Positions 6,317-7,057 of a stretch of DNA of 7,057 bases are shown here, piece by piece. The position numbers and the translations under genes are program-made. Numbering within the stretch: the first letter of the stretch is position 1; every line of letters starts with the position of its first letter. Below the pieces are notes generated by a model, which saw nothing but the letters and a program-made list of their open reading frames with translations, searched no databases and was not told where the DNA came from. The DNA is from Sulfurimonas sp. (lineage in GTDB: Bacteria > Campylobacterota > Campylobacteria > Campylobacterales > Sulfurimonadaceae). The DNA is taken from positions 1-7,057 of the forward strand of contig JALSMC010000286.1 of the NCBI GenBank assembly GCA_026987995.1. Reading direction: 5' to 3'.

Positions 6317-7057
6317 ATGCTAATAATAAAACTACTAATCTTTATTTTACTATTCAGTCTTGTAAGTAGTGCTAAAACTTTTGAACTGAGTGATTTAGAG
6401 AAAGTGACAGCTTTGACAAACTACTTTGCTGAAAAAGCTCTTTATGTAGAAAAACCAAATTTTCCAAGTAAGGTGTTAAAACCTATTGTCCCAAAGGCTA
6501 AAAAGCTTGTAAAAGGTAAGTACGAAAAAACTACAATATTTAATGCTCGTGTGGCCAAAGAAAAGATGAAGCGCCAAAAACTTATAAAGTTACTTGAATT
6601 TGAATATTATAAGAATGCTAAAAAATATAATATTGAAGTAAAAAGATTAACAGATGCATATAATAACAAAGTATCTAAAAAAAGAAAACATATAAAATCC
6701 AGCACACTCAATGCAATGCAAAAAGCATATAGTATTGTTTATGGTAGACCTTATCTAGAGAATAGTCTGAAGTATGATGCAGATAGTGAAATGTTTTATG
6801 GGGCTATTAAGTCTAGTAAGGGGAGTTTTCAAGAAAAAATCTCTTTTCATATTCCCATAGATAAAGCAGAAGAGTTTGAAAAAAATCTAAAAAGTGTTAA
6901 ACCAAAGCTAGAGTTTAAGTATGTCAACTCTAAACTTATTTTGAGTAAAATCACTTTAGATTCAGAGTTTAAAATTTATGTAGCAATGTTAAATGAGAGT
7001 AACTATAAACCTAAAGAGATAAGTGTAGCAATAAACAACGGCTCTTTAAACCTACCA
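6317..7057 (+). CDS. Exported protein of unknown function, N-terminal part, runs off right edge
   Basis: An open frame of 247 codons without a stop up to the window edge. Residues 1-19 form a signal peptide (MLIIKLLIFILLFSLVSSA), with likely type I cleavage after Ala19. The mature part starts TFELSDLEKVTALTNYFAEKA. A segment LVKGKYEKTTIFNARVAKEK (about 64-83) resembles the 'polypeptide ending in E-[FY]-E-T-T-x-x-F-x-x-R-V' motif seen at the start of many exported Campylobacterota proteins. A Lys-rich helical stretch runs to about 135, then AYSIVYGRPYLENSLKYDADSEMFYGAI (about 137-164) and a beta-rich region (FQEKISFHIPIDKAEEFEKNL). I have a recollection of similar N-termini on caspase-family (peptidase C14) proteins of these bacteria, but no catalytic domain is in view, so the function is left open. 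It probably follows the lipoprotein on the same transcript. Confidence 0.7.
   Translation, partial: MLIIKLLIFILLFSLVSSAKTFELSDLEKVTALTNYFAEKALYVEKPNFPSKVLKPIVPKAKKLVKGKYEKTTIFNARVAKEKMKRQKLIKLLEFEYYKNAKKYNIEVKRLTDAYNNKVSKKRKHIKSSTLNAMQKAYSIVYGRPYLENSLKYDADSEMFYGAIKSSKGSFQEKISFHIPIDKAEEFEKNLKSVKPKLEFKYVNSKLILSKITLDSEFKIYVAMLNESNYKPKEISVAINNGSLNLP

Overview
The window looks like a chromosomal segment from an AT-rich Campylobacterota (Epsilonproteobacteria) genome, probably a Sulfurimonas/Sulfurovum-like or Arcobacter-like organism. This rests on the low GC, the promoters with a clear -10 box but no -35 box, the use of TTG starts, and the conserved neighbourhood of MurJ, a FapA/DUF342 protein, RuvA, D-Ala-D-Ala ligase and a small alpha/beta hydrolase. 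The genus is an inference; no rRNA or marker phylogeny is available here.

Layout. (1) Bases 1-671, minus strand: the N-terminal half of the lipid II flippase MurJ, running off the left edge. (2) Bases 672-773: a short divergent promoter region. (3) Bases 774-5038, plus strand: a tightly packed four-gene housekeeping operon made of a FapA/DUF342 family protein, ruvA (ATGA overlap), ddl (TTG start, 16-base gap) and an alpha/beta hydrolase (1-base overlap). It joins envelope synthesis (lipid II export by MurJ, the D-Ala-D-Ala dipeptide by Ddl) with recombination (RuvA).

(4) Bases 5039-5646: a separately promoted type II toxin-antitoxin pair, with a small acidic antitoxin overlapping a ParE/RelE-superfamily toxin by 11 bases. 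(5) Bases 5648-6289: a lipoprotein starting one base after the toxin stop. It has an EIQRQK-type charged tandem repeat and a C-terminal DUF1566 (Lcl C-terminal, C-type-lectin-like) domain. The last ~100 bases are richer in GC and in NNC/NNT codons than the rest of the gene. (6) Bases 6317-7057: the first 247 residues of an exported protein of uncertain function, running off the right edge.

The left two thirds is conserved housekeeping DNA. The right third looks like an accessory insertion where, as I recall for this phylum, murF would be expected. The most interesting part is the DUF1566 lipoprotein. Its C-terminal end resembles the variable region of proteins diversified by diversity-generating retroelements, but no reverse transcriptase or template repeat is visible in the window, so this is only a hypothesis.
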